A DNA stretch of 45,093 bases from Rhodoferax sp. (GTDB taxonomy: Bacteria; Pseudomonadota; Gammaproteobacteria; Burkholderiales; Burkholderiaceae_C). A program made the translations under genes and the position numbers. The stretch spans positions 1 to 45,093 of the forward strand of contig NZ_JAAFHA010000021.1 in the NCBI RefSeq assembly GCF_010365055.1. Reading direction: 5' to 3'. Positions 34,460 to 42,924 of the stretch are shown here, one piece after another (position 1 is the first letter of the stretch; each line of letters begins with the position of its first letter). The notes beneath the pieces were generated by a model. The model was not told where the DNA came from. It made no database searches and was given only the letters and a program-made list of their open reading frames with translations.

Positions 34460-35323
34460 ATGAAAACACGCAACAACATCATTGAACTGAAGGTGATGGC
34501 AGCAGCACCAGTCACCCGGCGTGCCCGACCCTTGCGTTGGAGTCGCCCGGCGCTGGCTCGGCTGATGTGGCTGGGTGTGCTTGGCGCCAGTTGGGGTGTG
34601 ACGCCTGCCTTGGCCCTGGGCGAAGCGGCGCCGCATGGCACACCGACCGTTGTTGCCACGGCAGCGCCACGGGCCCTGAGTCAGCCTGTCAAGCAAGCCA
34701 ACTTCGGGCAAGAACGCCCGTCCCAGGATGCGCGCCATGTGGCCGACTGGGTGATTGACGCCCGCGACAACCGCGGCTTGCCCTTTGTGATTGTCGACAA
34801 GCTCGATGCCAGGGTTTATGTGTTTTATGCCGACGGGCGCCTGCGTGCCAGCGCGCCGGTGCTGCTGGGCTCGGCGGTCGGCGACGACTCGGTGCCCGGC
34901 ATCGGCGAACGCCCGCTGAGCAGCATTCGCCCCGAGGAGCGCACCACGCCGGCCGGGCGCTTTGTGGCCGACCTGGATAAAAATCTGCGCGGCAAGCAAA
35001 TGCTGTGGGTCGACTACGACTCAGCCATTTCTTTGCATCCGGTGGTCACCAGCAAGGCCGACGAGCGCCGCGGCGAGCGTCTGGCGTCGTCTTCGACGCT
35101 GGACAACCGCATCTCTTATGGCTGCATCAACGTGCCGGCTGATTTCTTCAAGACCGTGGTGAGTGCGGCTTTTACCAAGACCAGCGGCATTGTTTACGTG
35201 CTGCCCGAAACTCGTTCGCCACAAGCAGTCTTCGGGTCCTATGATGTGCAGGAGCGTGCAACGCTGCGCAGAGCCAGCCAAGGCTTGCCCGTGCGAGTCG
35301 CAGCACAAGTCGACGCCCAATAA
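34460..35323 (+). CDS. L,D-transpeptidase (YkuD family)
   Basis: A 287-residue exported protein with a signal or anchor helix (about 33-53) and a YkuD catalytic domain (about 107-250). His193 and Cys222 (RISYGCINVP) are the catalytic pair. The family motif is usually S-H-G-C, and here the His before Gly is Tyr (SYGC). These enzymes make 3-3 cross-links in peptidoglycan or attach proteins to it, acting in the periplasm. The ATG at 34460 lacks a good ribosome site, and the in-frame ATG at 34496 also lacks a well-spaced one. It stands alone between the TPS operon and a converging LysR gene. Confidence 0.85.
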   Translation: MKTRNNIIELKVMAAAPVTRRARPLRWSRPALARLMWLGVLGASWGVTPALALGEAAPHGTPTVVATAAPRALSQPVKQANFGQERPSQDARHVADWVIDARDNRGLPFVIVDKLDARVYVFYADGRLRASAPVLLGSAVGDDSVPGIGERPLSSIRPEERTTPAGRFVADLDKNLRGKQMLWVDYDSAISLHPVVTSKADERRGERLASSSTLDNRISYGCINVPADFFKTVVSAAFTKTSGIVYVLPETRSPQAVFGSYDVQERATLRRASQGLPVRVAAQVDAQ

Positions 35324-35326
35324 GCG

Positions 35327-36247
35327 TCAACCCACAACATCAGTCGCAACGGCGCTTGCCGCCTGCTGCAGCCAGAGCACAAAGCGGCTGAGCACCGGCC
35401 GCTCCTCTGGCGTCTGCGGCGTCACCAGGTAGTAGGCGCGCTCACTGGGCAGAACCTGCTCACACGCCACCACCAGTTCACCGCGCGCCAGCTCGGGCTC
35501 GATCAGCAAACGCGGCACCAGCGCCACGCCCAAGCCGTGCGCGGCCGCCGCCGCGGTCATGGAAAACAGCTCAAAGCGCGGGCCCGCCAGGGCCAGCGGC
35601 GCGCTCACGCCCATGGCCTCAAACCAGCGCCGCCAGGCCTCGGTGCGGGTGCTTTGCTGCAACAGGGGCAAGGCGGCAATGGCGGAGGGTGTCAAGCTGC
35701 TTTGTCCGGCCAGGAAATGCGGGCTGCACACCGGCACCACCTGTTCAACCATCAACTTGCGCGCTTGCGTGCCGGCCCACTGGCTCACCTGCTCGGGCGT
35801 GCCGGCATACAGCGCCGCGTCAAACACGGTGTCGGCAAACATGAACGGGCGGGTGCTGGTTTCAATGTGGATGGTCAGATCGGGCTGCAACTGCTTCAGC
35901 TCGGGCAGGCGCGGGATCAGCCAGCGCGTGGCAAAGGTCGGCACTGCCGCCAGATGCAGGGTGCCGCCCGGGCCCTGGGCCGACATCGCGTCGAGCGTGT
36001 CCTGCTCCAGCGCCTGCAAGCGCGGCGCCACCTGGGCAAAGTAGTCGGCGCCGCGCTCGGTCAGCAGCACGCCGTGGCGGGTGCGGCGAAACAGCGCGAT
36101 GCCTAAGAAGTCTTCCAGCGCCGTGATCTGGCGCGACACCGCGCCTTGCGTGAGCGCCAGCTCCTGCGCGGCGCGCGTGTAGCTTTGCTGGCGGGCGGCG
36201 GCTTCAAAGCAGGCCAGGGCCTGGAGCGAGGGGATTTTTCTGCGCAT
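35327..36247 (-). CDS. LysR-family regulator beside gcdH (GcvA/GcdR-like)
   Basis: A 306-residue LysR regulator from ATG 36247; an in-frame ATG at 36265 would add six residues. The N-terminal winged helix-turn-helix reads LACFEAAARQQSYTRAA and then LTQGAVSRQI (about 10-50), and the effector-binding domain (about 90-300) is of the GcvA type. It diverges from glutaryl-CoA dehydrogenase across 249 bp. LysR regulators usually control the divergent gene, so it probably responds to glutarate or glutaryl-CoA; this is inference from position. Its 3' end is 3 bp from the converging L,D-transpeptidase gene. Confidence 0.88.
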   Translation of the reverse strand: MRRKIPSLQALACFEAAARQQSYTRAAQELALTQGAVSRQITALEDFLGIALFRRTRHGVLLTERGADYFAQVAPRLQALEQDTLDAMSAQGPGGTLHLAAVPTFATRWLIPRLPELKQLQPDLTIHIETSTRPFMFADTVFDAALYAGTPEQVSQWAGTQARKLMVEQVVPVCSPHFLAGQSSLTPSAIAALPLLQQSTRTEAWRRWFEAMGVSAPLALAGPRFELFSMTAAAAAHGLGVALVPRLLIEPELARGELVVACEQVLPSERAYYLVTPQTPEERPVLSRFVLWLQQAASAVATDVVG

Positions 36248-36292
36248 GATGTGCTTAATGTACACAATTACAGGGTTGATCTATCAGAACAT

Positions 36293-36338
36293 TCAATTAT
36301 TTTGATAGCTGTATGTTGTTTAAATACGTGGGATGTAG
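36293..36338. repeat. AT-rich degenerate intergenic repeat, copy 2
   Basis: Within the LysR-gcdH gap, ATAGCTGTATGTT is followed by ACGTGGGATGTAG, in the same order and spacing as at 6306-6352 (ATAGCACTATGTT ... ACGTGGGCTAGAG). Confidence 0.4.
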
Positions 36339-36353
36339 TGCAATTAGATCACT

Positions 36354-36368
36354 ATATTGAACAAATAT
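36354..36368. promoter_or_regulatory. LysR-type binding site in the LysR-gcdH gap
   Basis: ATATT-gaaca-AATAT is a perfect dyad with the T-N11-A spacing of LysR regulator boxes. It lies 107 bp upstream of the LysR start and 129 bp upstream of the gcdH start, a usual place for the recognition site. The surroundings are AT-rich, which raises the chance of coincidence. Confidence 0.45.
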
Positions 36369-36496
36369 TGGTACAAACTCAATGATCCACATATTACAAA
36401 TAGTCATTGCTTGGTGATTATTCATCGTTTGCCTTCAAGCCGCACGGGCGCTACCATGCGTCATCTGCCCTTTCATTCTCACCAGGAGACGCTTCA

Positions 36497-37693
36497 ATGG
36501 CCCACGCCGCATTCAACTGGCAAGACCCCTTCTTGCTCGACAGCCAACTCAGTGACGACGAGCGCATGGTGCGCGAGGCCGCTAGCGCCTACTGCCAAGA
36601 CAAACTGCAGCCGCGCGTGCTGGAAGCCTTTCGCGGCGAGAAGACCGACGCCGCGATCTTCCGTGAAATGGGCGAACTCGGCCTACTGGGCCCCACGATC
36701 CCCGAAGCCTACGGCGGCCCGGGCCTGAACTACGTGGCCTACGGCCTGATCGCGCGCGAAGTCGAGCGCGTGGACTCCGGCTACCGCTCCATGATGAGCG
36801 TGCAAAGCTCGCTGGTGATGGTGCCGATCTTTGAATTCGGCACCGAGGCGCAGAAGCAGAAATACCTGCCCAAGCTGGCTACCGGCGAATGGATAGGCTG
36901 CTTCGGCCTGACCGAGCCCGACCACGGCTCCGACCCCGGCTCCATGGCGAGCCGCGCGCACAAGGTCGCCGGCGGCTACAAATTGAGCGGCAGCAAGATG
37001 TGGATCTCCAACAGCCCGATTGCCGACGTCTTTGTGGTGTGGGCCAAGGAGGTGAGTGAATCAGGCCAAGTCGGGCCGATTCGCGGCTTTGTGCTGGACA
37101 AAGGCGCCAAGGGCCTGAGCGCCCCCACCATTCACGGCAAGGTCGGCCTGCGCGCCAGCATCACCGGCGAAATCGTGATGGACGGCGTCTTCTGCCCGGA
37201 AGAAAACGCCTTCCCTGAAGTGCAGGGTCTCAAAGGCCCGTTCACCTGCCTGAACTCGGCGCGCTACGGCATCGCCTGGGGCGCCCTGGGCGCAGCCGAA
37301 GACTGCTGGTTCCGCGCCCGCCAGTACACCCTGGACCGCAAGCAGTTCGGCCGCCCGCTGGCTGCCAACCAGTTGATCCAGAAGAAGCTGGCCGACATGC
37401 AAACCGAAATCGCGCTCGGTCTGCAAGGCTGCTTGCGCTTGGGGCGCATGAAGGACGAAGGAACCGCCTCGGTCGAATTGACCTCGCTGCTGAAACGCAA
37501 TTCCTGCGGCAAGTCGCTCGACATTGCCCGGCTGGCGCGCGACATGATGGGCGGCAATGGCATCAGCGACGAGTTTGGCGTGGCGCGGCATCTGGTGAAT
37601 CTGGAAGTGGTCAACACCTATGAAGGCACGCACGACATCCACGCGCTGATTCTGGGACGCGCACAGACGGGGATTGCGGCGTTTGCGAACTGA
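36497..37693 (+). CDS. gcdH: Glutaryl-CoA dehydrogenase
   Basis: A 398-residue acyl-CoA dehydrogenase that oxidises and decarboxylates glutaryl-CoA to crotonyl-CoA in lysine, tryptophan and some aromatic degradation. The N-terminus ([20 protein letters not shown]) is typical of GcdH and not of other acyl-CoA dehydrogenases. FAD-contact segments include [16 protein letters not shown] and WISNSP. The catalytic Glu (about 376) is in [21 protein letters not shown] at 36484-36489 sets the ATG at 36497. It is followed, after a 546-bp repeat-bearing gap, by a CoA-transferase that could make its substrate. Confidence 0.96.
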   Translation: MAHAAFNWQDPFLLDSQLSDDERMVREAASAYCQDKLQPRVLEAFRGEKTDAAIFREMGELGLLGPTIPEAYGGPGLNYVAYGLIAREVERVDSGYRSMMSVQSSLVMVPIFEFGTEAQKQKYLPKLATGEWIGCFGLTEPDHGSDPGSMASRAHKVAGGYKLSGSKMWISNSPIADVFVVWAKEVSESGQVGPIRGFVLDKGAKGLSAPTIHGKVGLRASITGEIVMDGVFCPEENAFPEVQGLKGPFTCLNSARYGIAWGALGAAEDCWFRARQYTLDRKQFGRPLAANQLIQKKLADMQTEIALGLQGCLRLGRMKDEGTASVELTSLLKRNSCGKSLDIARLARDMMGGNGISDEFGVARHLVNLEVVNTYEGTHDIHALILGRAQTGIAAFAN

Positions 37694-38239
37694 GCCATTT
37701 CCGGCATGGCGGGCCGACGGCGAGCCATAGTGAAATTCAGTTGGCATAGTGTTGGTTTGGTTCGTTGATTGGCTCTTGGGAAGATTGACTTTGTTGCTTT
37801 TGTATTCCCCCCCTCTCCCCCAACCCCTCTCCACCCCCGCCGGGGCGGAAAGGGGAGCTAACAGCCACATTTGGCCAACGCTTTGATGGTGGGAAATCTG
37901 TTTCTGGATGGCACGCTGCCTCGAAGTAGCCGCAATGGCGAGGCCGTTTCCCCGCGCAGCCGCTGCGTGCTTTGCCGTCGAAGTCTGAGCGCGACGTGCT
38001 CATTGACGAGAGCGACTGGTTCCTGAGATACCGCCACTTTGAGGCCAGCGCGCCCGTGATTACCAGTTTTCCCGCCTTTCAAGATGCGGCCAAATGAGGC
38101 CCCCCTCTTTCGCCCGGCGGGGCGAGAGAGGGGTTGGGGGAGTGAGTGGGGGAAAAATGGCAAAAAACAAATCATCACCAGTCAACCGCAGCGCAGGCAA
38201 ACAAGTAAAAAACGAATAGAGAAGAGATTGAAAGCAACT
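37694..38239. repeat. Inverted C-rich repeats enclosing a foreign-looking 345-bp segment
   Basis: The gap between gcdH and the CoA-transferase contains CTCCCCCAACCCCTCTC at 37815-37831 and its exact reverse complement at 38126-38142. Both sit in longer imperfect 50-bp arms (about 37807-37857 and 38097-38152), each of which can fold on itself around a GCCGGGGC-like centre. The segment between them holds a short open frame (37930-38097). The arrangement is like a small non-autonomous element or a paired REP-type unit. No other gene is seen here. Confidence 0.6.
37930..38097 (+). pseudogene. Unrecognised ORF remnant between the inverted repeats
   Basis: An open frame of 55 codons without a plausible start. 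It reads like a genuine protein end (contains DVLIDESDWFLRYRHFEAS and ends FQDAAK) and stops exactly where the right-hand repeat begins. A stop codon at 37927 interrupts the same frame upstream. I do not recognise the family. It may be the tail of a lost gene captured with the repeats, or a chance frame. Confidence 0.3.
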
Positions 38240-39511
38240 ATGAACCAAGCAGACCCCCAAGCCACCGCGCCAGCGGGCGCCCTCAGCCACCTCAAGGTGC
38301 TGGATCTCTCCCGCGTCCTGGCCGGCCCCTGGTGCACCCAGATGCTGGCCGACCTGGGCGCCGACGTGATCAAGGTTGAACGCCCCGGTGCCGGCGACGA
38401 CACGCGCCACTGGGGCCCGCCGTTCCTCAAGGACGCAGACGGCCACGACACGACCCAGGCCACCTACTTCACCGCCTGCAACCGCAACAAGCGCGCCATC
38501 ACGCTCGACATGGCCAAACCGGAAGGCCAGGCTCTGATCCGCCAGCTGGCGCTGGAAAGCGACATCCTGGTCGAGAACTTCAAGGTTGGCGGCCTGAAAA
38601 ACTATGGGCTGGATTACGAGAGCCTGAAGGAGGTCAACCCGCGCCTGATCTACTGCTCGGTCACCGGCTTCGGCCAGGACGGCCCCTATGCCGAGCGCGC
38701 CGGTTACGACCTGATGATCCAGGCCATGAGCGGCCTGATGAGCATCACCGGCGAGGCGGACGCGGTGCCCGGTGGCGGCCCGATGCGCGTTGGCGTGGCG
38801 GTGATCGACATCTTCACCGGCGTCTATGCCACCAGCGCCATTCTGGCGGCGCTTGAAGCGCGCCACCGCACGGGCGCAGGCCAGCACATCGACATGGCGC
38901 TGCTCGATGTCGGCATGGCCGTGCTGGGCAACCAGGCGGCCGGCTACCTCAACACCGGCGCCGTGCCGCAGCGCCAGGGCAACACCCATCCAAGTCTGGC
39001 GCCATACCAGACCTTTCCCACCCTGGATGGCGCCATGCTGCTGGCGGTGGGCAACGACGGCCAGTTTGCCCGCTTCTGTCAGGCCGCCGAGCACCCCGAG
39101 TGGGCAAGCGACCCCCGTTTTGCCAGCAACACCTTGCGCGTGAAACACCGCGATGCCTTGATACCGGCGCTGCAGGCAGTCACGCGCGGGCGCAGCACCG
39201 CCGACTGGATTGCCCTGCTCGAAGACAAGGCCGTGCCCTGCGGCCCGATCAACGACATCGGCCAGGCTTTTGCCGATGCCCAGGTGCAGGCCCGTGGCTT
39301 AGTGGTCAATCAGGCCGTAACCCCCGTCGATAATGATCAAGCAGCTATCAAATCAATTGTGACCGTGGCGAGCCCGCTGCGCCTGGTGGCCACGCCGCCG
39401 GTGCTCCGCCGGGCGCCCCCCAGCTTGGGGCAGCACACCGAGGAGGTGCTGGGGGAGTTGGGGCTCGATGCGGCGGCGATTGCCACACTGCGCCAAGCCG
39501 GGGTGGTGTAA
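38240..39511 (+). CDS. Class III (CaiB/BaiF) CoA-transferase, probably glutarate-related
   Basis: A 423-residue family III CoA-transferase. It starts LKVLDLSRVLAGPWCTQMLADLGADVIKVE split over residues 18-47. It has the RNKRAITLD motif (about 82) and a candidate catalytic Asp190 in VIDIFTG, where the family forms an aspartyl-CoA anhydride. With gcdH upstream, the likely reaction is succinyl-CoA plus glutarate to glutaryl-CoA (SUGCT-like). That is inference from position, since family III substrates cannot be read from sequence. The ATG at 38240 lacks a strong ribosome site. A short stretch near 39331-39358 (encoding DNDQAAIKSI) looks like an intergenic repeat captured into the frame. Confidence 0.88.
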   Translation: MNQADPQATAPAGALSHLKVLDLSRVLAGPWCTQMLADLGADVIKVERPGAGDDTRHWGPPFLKDADGHDTTQATYFTACNRNKRAITLDMAKPEGQALIRQLALESDILVENFKVGGLKNYGLDYESLKEVNPRLIYCSVTGFGQDGPYAERAGYDLMIQAMSGLMSITGEADAVPGGGPMRVGVAVIDIFTGVYATSAILAALEARHRTGAGQHIDMALLDVGMAVLGNQAAGYLNTGAVPQRQGNTHPSLAPYQTFPTLDGAMLLAVGNDGQFARFCQAAEHPEWASDPRFASNTLRVKHRDALIPALQAVTRGRSTADWIALLEDKAVPCGPINDIGQAFADAQVQARGLVVNQAVTPVDNDQAAIKSIVTVASPLRLVATPPVLRRAPPSLGQHTEEVLGELGLDAAAIATLRQAGVV

Positions 39512-39534
39512 TCCGGTCTTTGACCGGGGGTTTG

Positions 39535-40509
39535 ATGACACTGCGCCAATTTTTTCAAGGCTTCGGTCCCCTGGTCCTGCTGCTCGGTTTGAGCAGCCTG
39601 GCCAGCGCCCAGCCGCTCTCCTTCGGCTTGATCGGCGACATGCCCTACAGCCACTGGGAGCGCCAGCAATTGCCCGAATTGCTGGCCGACATGGACCGCG
39701 AAGACTTGGCCTTTATCGTCCATGACGGCGACATCAAGAGTGGCGGCAGCGCCTGCAGTGACGCCGTCCTGCACGACATTCTGGGCGTCTTTCAGGCGTC
39801 CAAAACCCCGCTAGTCTATGTGCCGGGTGACAACGAATGGACCGACTGTCACCGCAAGAGCAACGGCGGCTACGACCCGCTGGAGCGCCTGCAAAAACTG
39901 CGCGAACTGTTTTTTGCCGGGGATAAGGCGCTGGGCCAGCGTGCGCTAAAGCTGGAGCGTCAGAGTCGTGACCCGGCCTTTGCCAGCCACCGCGAAAACG
40001 TGCGCTGGGAGGCAGGGGGCGCCCTGTTTGTCGGCCTGAACCTGCCCGGCAGCGAGAACAATTTCCATGGCACGACCCGCAGGGGCGGCCCGGCGGCGGA
40101 GTTCATCGCGCGCAGTGCGGCCAACCGGGTCTGGTTGGCACAGGCCTTTGAGCGCGCCCGCACCAAGCAGCTGACCGGCATTCTGATCGTGATCCAGGCC
40201 AACCCGGGGTTTGAAGCCGCCAACCAGGGGCGACCGCAGCCGGGCTATGCCGACTTCCTGACGCAGTTGCGCGAGGAGACTCAGGCTTTTGCCGGGCAAG
40301 TGGTGCTGGTGCATGGCGACTCGCACTGGCAGCGCATCGACCGGCCGCTGCGCGACCCGGCCAGCCAGCAAGTCATCGGCAACTTCACGCGGGTGGAAAC
40401 CTATGGCTACCCATTTTTTGGCTGGGTCAAGGCCAGCGTGGATGTCAACGATCCACAGGTATTTCGCTTTTCGCCCCGGCCCTGGCGCGCCGCGACGCAA
40501 GCACCCTGA
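39535..40509 (+). CDS. Secreted calcineurin-like metallophosphoesterase-family protein
   Basis: A 324-residue exported protein (signal peptide about 1-24, ending SASAQ-like LASAQ). It has metallophosphoesterase-type metal-ligand blocks in order: LIGDMPYS, VHDGDIKSG, VPGDNEWTD and LVHGDSHWQ. The last stands in for the usual G-H-x-H block, so the metal site is atypical. Substrate is unknown. It begins 23 bp after the CoA-transferase stop and could be on the same transcript, though no functional link is apparent. ATG 39535 is chosen over the upstream TTG at 39520 because a G-rich stretch precedes it. Confidence 0.7.
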   Translation: MTLRQFFQGFGPLVLLLGLSSLASAQPLSFGLIGDMPYSHWERQQLPELLADMDREDLAFIVHDGDIKSGGSACSDAVLHDILGVFQASKTPLVYVPGDNEWTDCHRKSNGGYDPLERLQKLRELFFAGDKALGQRALKLERQSRDPAFASHRENVRWEAGGALFVGLNLPGSENNFHGTTRRGGPAAEFIARSAANRVWLAQAFERARTKQLTGILIVIQANPGFEAANQGRPQPGYADFLTQLREETQAFAGQVVLVHGDSHWQRIDRPLRDPASQQVIGNFTRVETYGYPFFGWVKASVDVNDPQVFRFSPRPWRAATQAP

Positions 40510-40531
40510 GCGCAATTAAACGCGCAGCCCT

Positions 40532-41878
40532 TTACCTGGGGAAAAACTCCGGGTGCGCCTGGATGATCTTCTTCAGGTGCGCAAAGCAGTCGGCATCGAT
40601 CGCCGTGCCCACGGTGTCGGCCATGATGGCCAGCGTTTTGTCAACCGGCACGGCGCCGCGGTAGGGCCGCTCGGCGGTGATGGCGTCAAAAATATCGGCG
40701 GTGGTGATGATGCGGGTCTCCAGCACAATGTCGGCGGCCTTCAGGCCCCGCGGATAACCGCCGCCGTCGAGCCGCTCGTGGTGCGCGGCGGACACGCGCG
40801 CCAGTTCATCGAATATGCGGATGCGGCCCAGGATCGATTCGGTGTAGACCGCATGGCGCTTCACGGCGGCCCATTCGGTCGCGTCGAGCTTGCCGGGTTT
40901 GTCCAGGATGGCGTTGCTCACGCCCAGTTTGCCGACATCATGCAGGAGCGCGCCGCGCTTGAGCCAGCGCCGGCGCGCCTCCGGCAGGTCCAGCGACTCC
41001 GCCAGCAGTGCGGTGTACAGGCCCACCCGCGCACTGTGTCCGGCCGTGAACGGGCTTTTGGCGTCCACCACCTGGCCAAAGGCTTCGGCAATGTCGTCCA
41101 GATAATCTTCATCCAGCACGGCTTCATGGCCACCGGGCTCCAGCGCAAACACCTGCGCCTCGACCTCGGGCGAGTTCAGGTTGGCCCAGAAGGGGGCGCT
41201 GGCCGCCACGGCGAAGAACGCGTCCACCACGGCCGGGTCAAACCACTTGCCACTGCGCTGGCGCAGTTCCGCAGCCACGGCGGCTTGTCCGCCTGAACTG
41301 TTGACCACATCCACCACCTGCGCCAGCAGGGCAATGCGCGCGTACAAAGGAATGGCATCACCGACCAGGCCTTCGGGCCGGCCTTGCCCGTTCCAGTGCT
41401 CATCGAGCGAATGAATGCCCCGCGCCACGCGTTCAGAAAAGCGCAACTGGCGCGCGATGTCGGCGCCGCGCGTGCAGCGCGTCAGGATCAGTTCCTGGGC
41501 GATGGCATCACCATTGGACAAAATGCCGCCCAGCGCCTTGAGCCGGTCCATCAAACCCGCGGCCGGGCCGGTGTGGCGCAGCACAAAACGCAACACCTGC
41601 GGCAGGCTGCCGTCGACCCACTTGAAATCGCGCTTGAAGGCCAAGTCGTCGCTCAGGTACAACTCGCAAATGCGCGAGGCATTGCTGCTGCAACCCAAGT
41701 CTTTGAGCAACAGGGTGTAATAAAGCTCCCACAGCTGCTCGGCAGGCAAGGCCAACTGCTGGCCGATGTGCATGCCGATCCAGCAGCAGCGCACACAGTG
41801 GCCCTCGGGCTGGCCCTCGGTGATGTCCAGCGCATGGCTGAGCGCACCCATGAGTTCCGATAGTTTCAATGCGTGCAT
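40532..41878 (-). CDS. HD-GYP-domain cyclic-di-GMP phosphodiesterase with a degenerate second HD-GYP-like half
   Basis: A 448-residue cytosolic protein. The C-terminal half (about 265-445) is a full HD-GYP domain: HSARVG, LLHDVGKLGVS with the HD pair (about 313), HHERLDGGGYPRGL with the GYP motif (about 365), and ITTADIFDAITAERPYR. The N-terminal half looks like a decayed copy: KDLGCSSNASR stands where HDxGK is expected, and DEHWNGQGRPEGL where HHERxDGxGYPxGL is expected. It lacks the metal-binding His and Asp. The intact half should hydrolyse c-di-GMP; the other is probably structural or ligand-sensing. It diverges from the next gene across 53 bp. Confidence 0.88.
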   Translation of the reverse strand: MHALKLSELMGALSHALDITEGQPEGHCVRCCWIGMHIGQQLALPAEQLWELYYTLLLKDLGCSSNASRICELYLSDDLAFKRDFKWVDGSLPQVLRFVLRHTGPAAGLMDRLKALGGILSNGDAIAQELILTRCTRGADIARQLRFSERVARGIHSLDEHWNGQGRPEGLVGDAIPLYARIALLAQVVDVVNSSGGQAAVAAELRQRSGKWFDPAVVDAFFAVAASAPFWANLNSPEVEAQVFALEPGGHEAVLDEDYLDDIAEAFGQVVDAKSPFTAGHSARVGLYTALLAESLDLPEARRRWLKRGALLHDVGKLGVSNAILDKPGKLDATEWAAVKRHAVYTESILGRIRIFDELARVSAAHHERLDGGGYPRGLKAADIVLETRIITTADIFDAITAERPYRGAVPVDKTLAIMADTVGTAIDADCFAHLKKIIQAHPEFFPR

Positions 41879-41931
41879 AAAGGGCTATTCGTGTTTGTCG
41901 GACAATTATCATTTGCAAAGATCAGCTGCCA

Positions 41932-42846
41932 ATGCACAAAGTAGTTCAGAAAATCCGCTTAGTTTGGATGATGCTGGCAGGGCTCATCGGCCTGCTGTGC
42001 TTGGGCGCCGCCCACGCTGATGTCGCCACACCCGACACCGATTCGGCCGCCTCGCTGCGGGCCAGGTACCTCGCCTTGACGCCGCAACTGAGCAGCAATC
42101 AATTCAAGCGGCCCTTGTACCTGCATTCGGTCGAGTCGCCCAAGCACTTGCGGGGCGAGATCTATGCGCTGGTGGACTACCCGTTTGCCGCGGTCAACCA
42201 GGCCTTCAATGACCCGACCCATTGGTGCGACATGCTGATTCTGCACATCAACACCAAGTACTGCCAGGCCTCGACCAGGCCCACCGGCACCCTGCTGGCC
42301 GTGAGCATCGGCAAAAAAGACTACCAGCCGCTCGGGCAAGCTTACCGGGTCAACTTTGCCTACCGCGTGGCCACCAGCACGCCCGACTATTTTGACGTCG
42401 GGCTCAGCGCCAAAACCGGGCCGCTGGGCACCAGCGACTACCGCATCCGCCTGGACGCGGTTTCTGTGCCGGGCAACAAGACCTTCCTGCACATCACCTA
42501 TTCCTATGCCTACAACTTGGCCGGCCGACTCGCCATGCAAGCCTATCTGGCCACCATCGGGCGGAACAAGGTGGGTTTCAGTGCCACCGGCTCGCCGGTC
42601 AGCGGCGGGCCCGGCCTGATTGGCGGCGTGCGCGGCGTGGTGGAACGCAACACCATGCGCTATTACCTGGCGATTGACGCCTATCTGGCTGCCTTGGCCA
42701 CCGCGCCGGCGCGGCAGGTCGAGCAGCGCCTGCAGAACTGGTTCACATCCACCGAGCTTTATGCGCGGCAATTGCATGAAGTCGACCGCGCCACCTACCT
42801 CGACATGAAGCGGCGTGAGTACCAGCGTCAGCAGCCGGCCCGCTAG
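41932..42846 (+). CDS. Exported protein of unknown function
   Basis: A 304-residue protein with a signal peptide (about 1-29, ending AAHA). I do not recognise a family with confidence. The region HLRGEIYALVDYPFAAVNQAF and the following WCDMLILHIN (about 75-115) have the look of a START/SRPBCC-like fold, with two Cys that could pair (HWCDM, KYCQA). A later part is GLIGGVRGVVERNTMRYYLAI and a charged helical C-terminus. It lies upstream of the penicillin-binding protein gene by 78 bp and diverges from the HD-GYP gene. A cell-envelope role is only a guess from location and export. Confidence 0.7.
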   Translation: MHKVVQKIRLVWMMLAGLIGLLCLGAAHADVATPDTDSAASLRARYLALTPQLSSNQFKRPLYLHSVESPKHLRGEIYALVDYPFAAVNQAFNDPTHWCDMLILHINTKYCQASTRPTGTLLAVSIGKKDYQPLGQAYRVNFAYRVATSTPDYFDVGLSAKTGPLGTSDYRIRLDAVSVPGNKTFLHITYSYAYNLAGRLAMQAYLATIGRNKVGFSATGSPVSGGPGLIGGVRGVVERNTMRYYLAIDAYLAALATAPARQVEQRLQNWFTSTELYARQLHEVDRATYLDMKRREYQRQQPAR

Positions 42847-42924
42847 TCCTGGCGGGCGCCACGCCGCACGAAACGCCAAGCTGCCTAGAATGGCCCCCGC
42901 CATGATCAAACGCCACCACCACCC

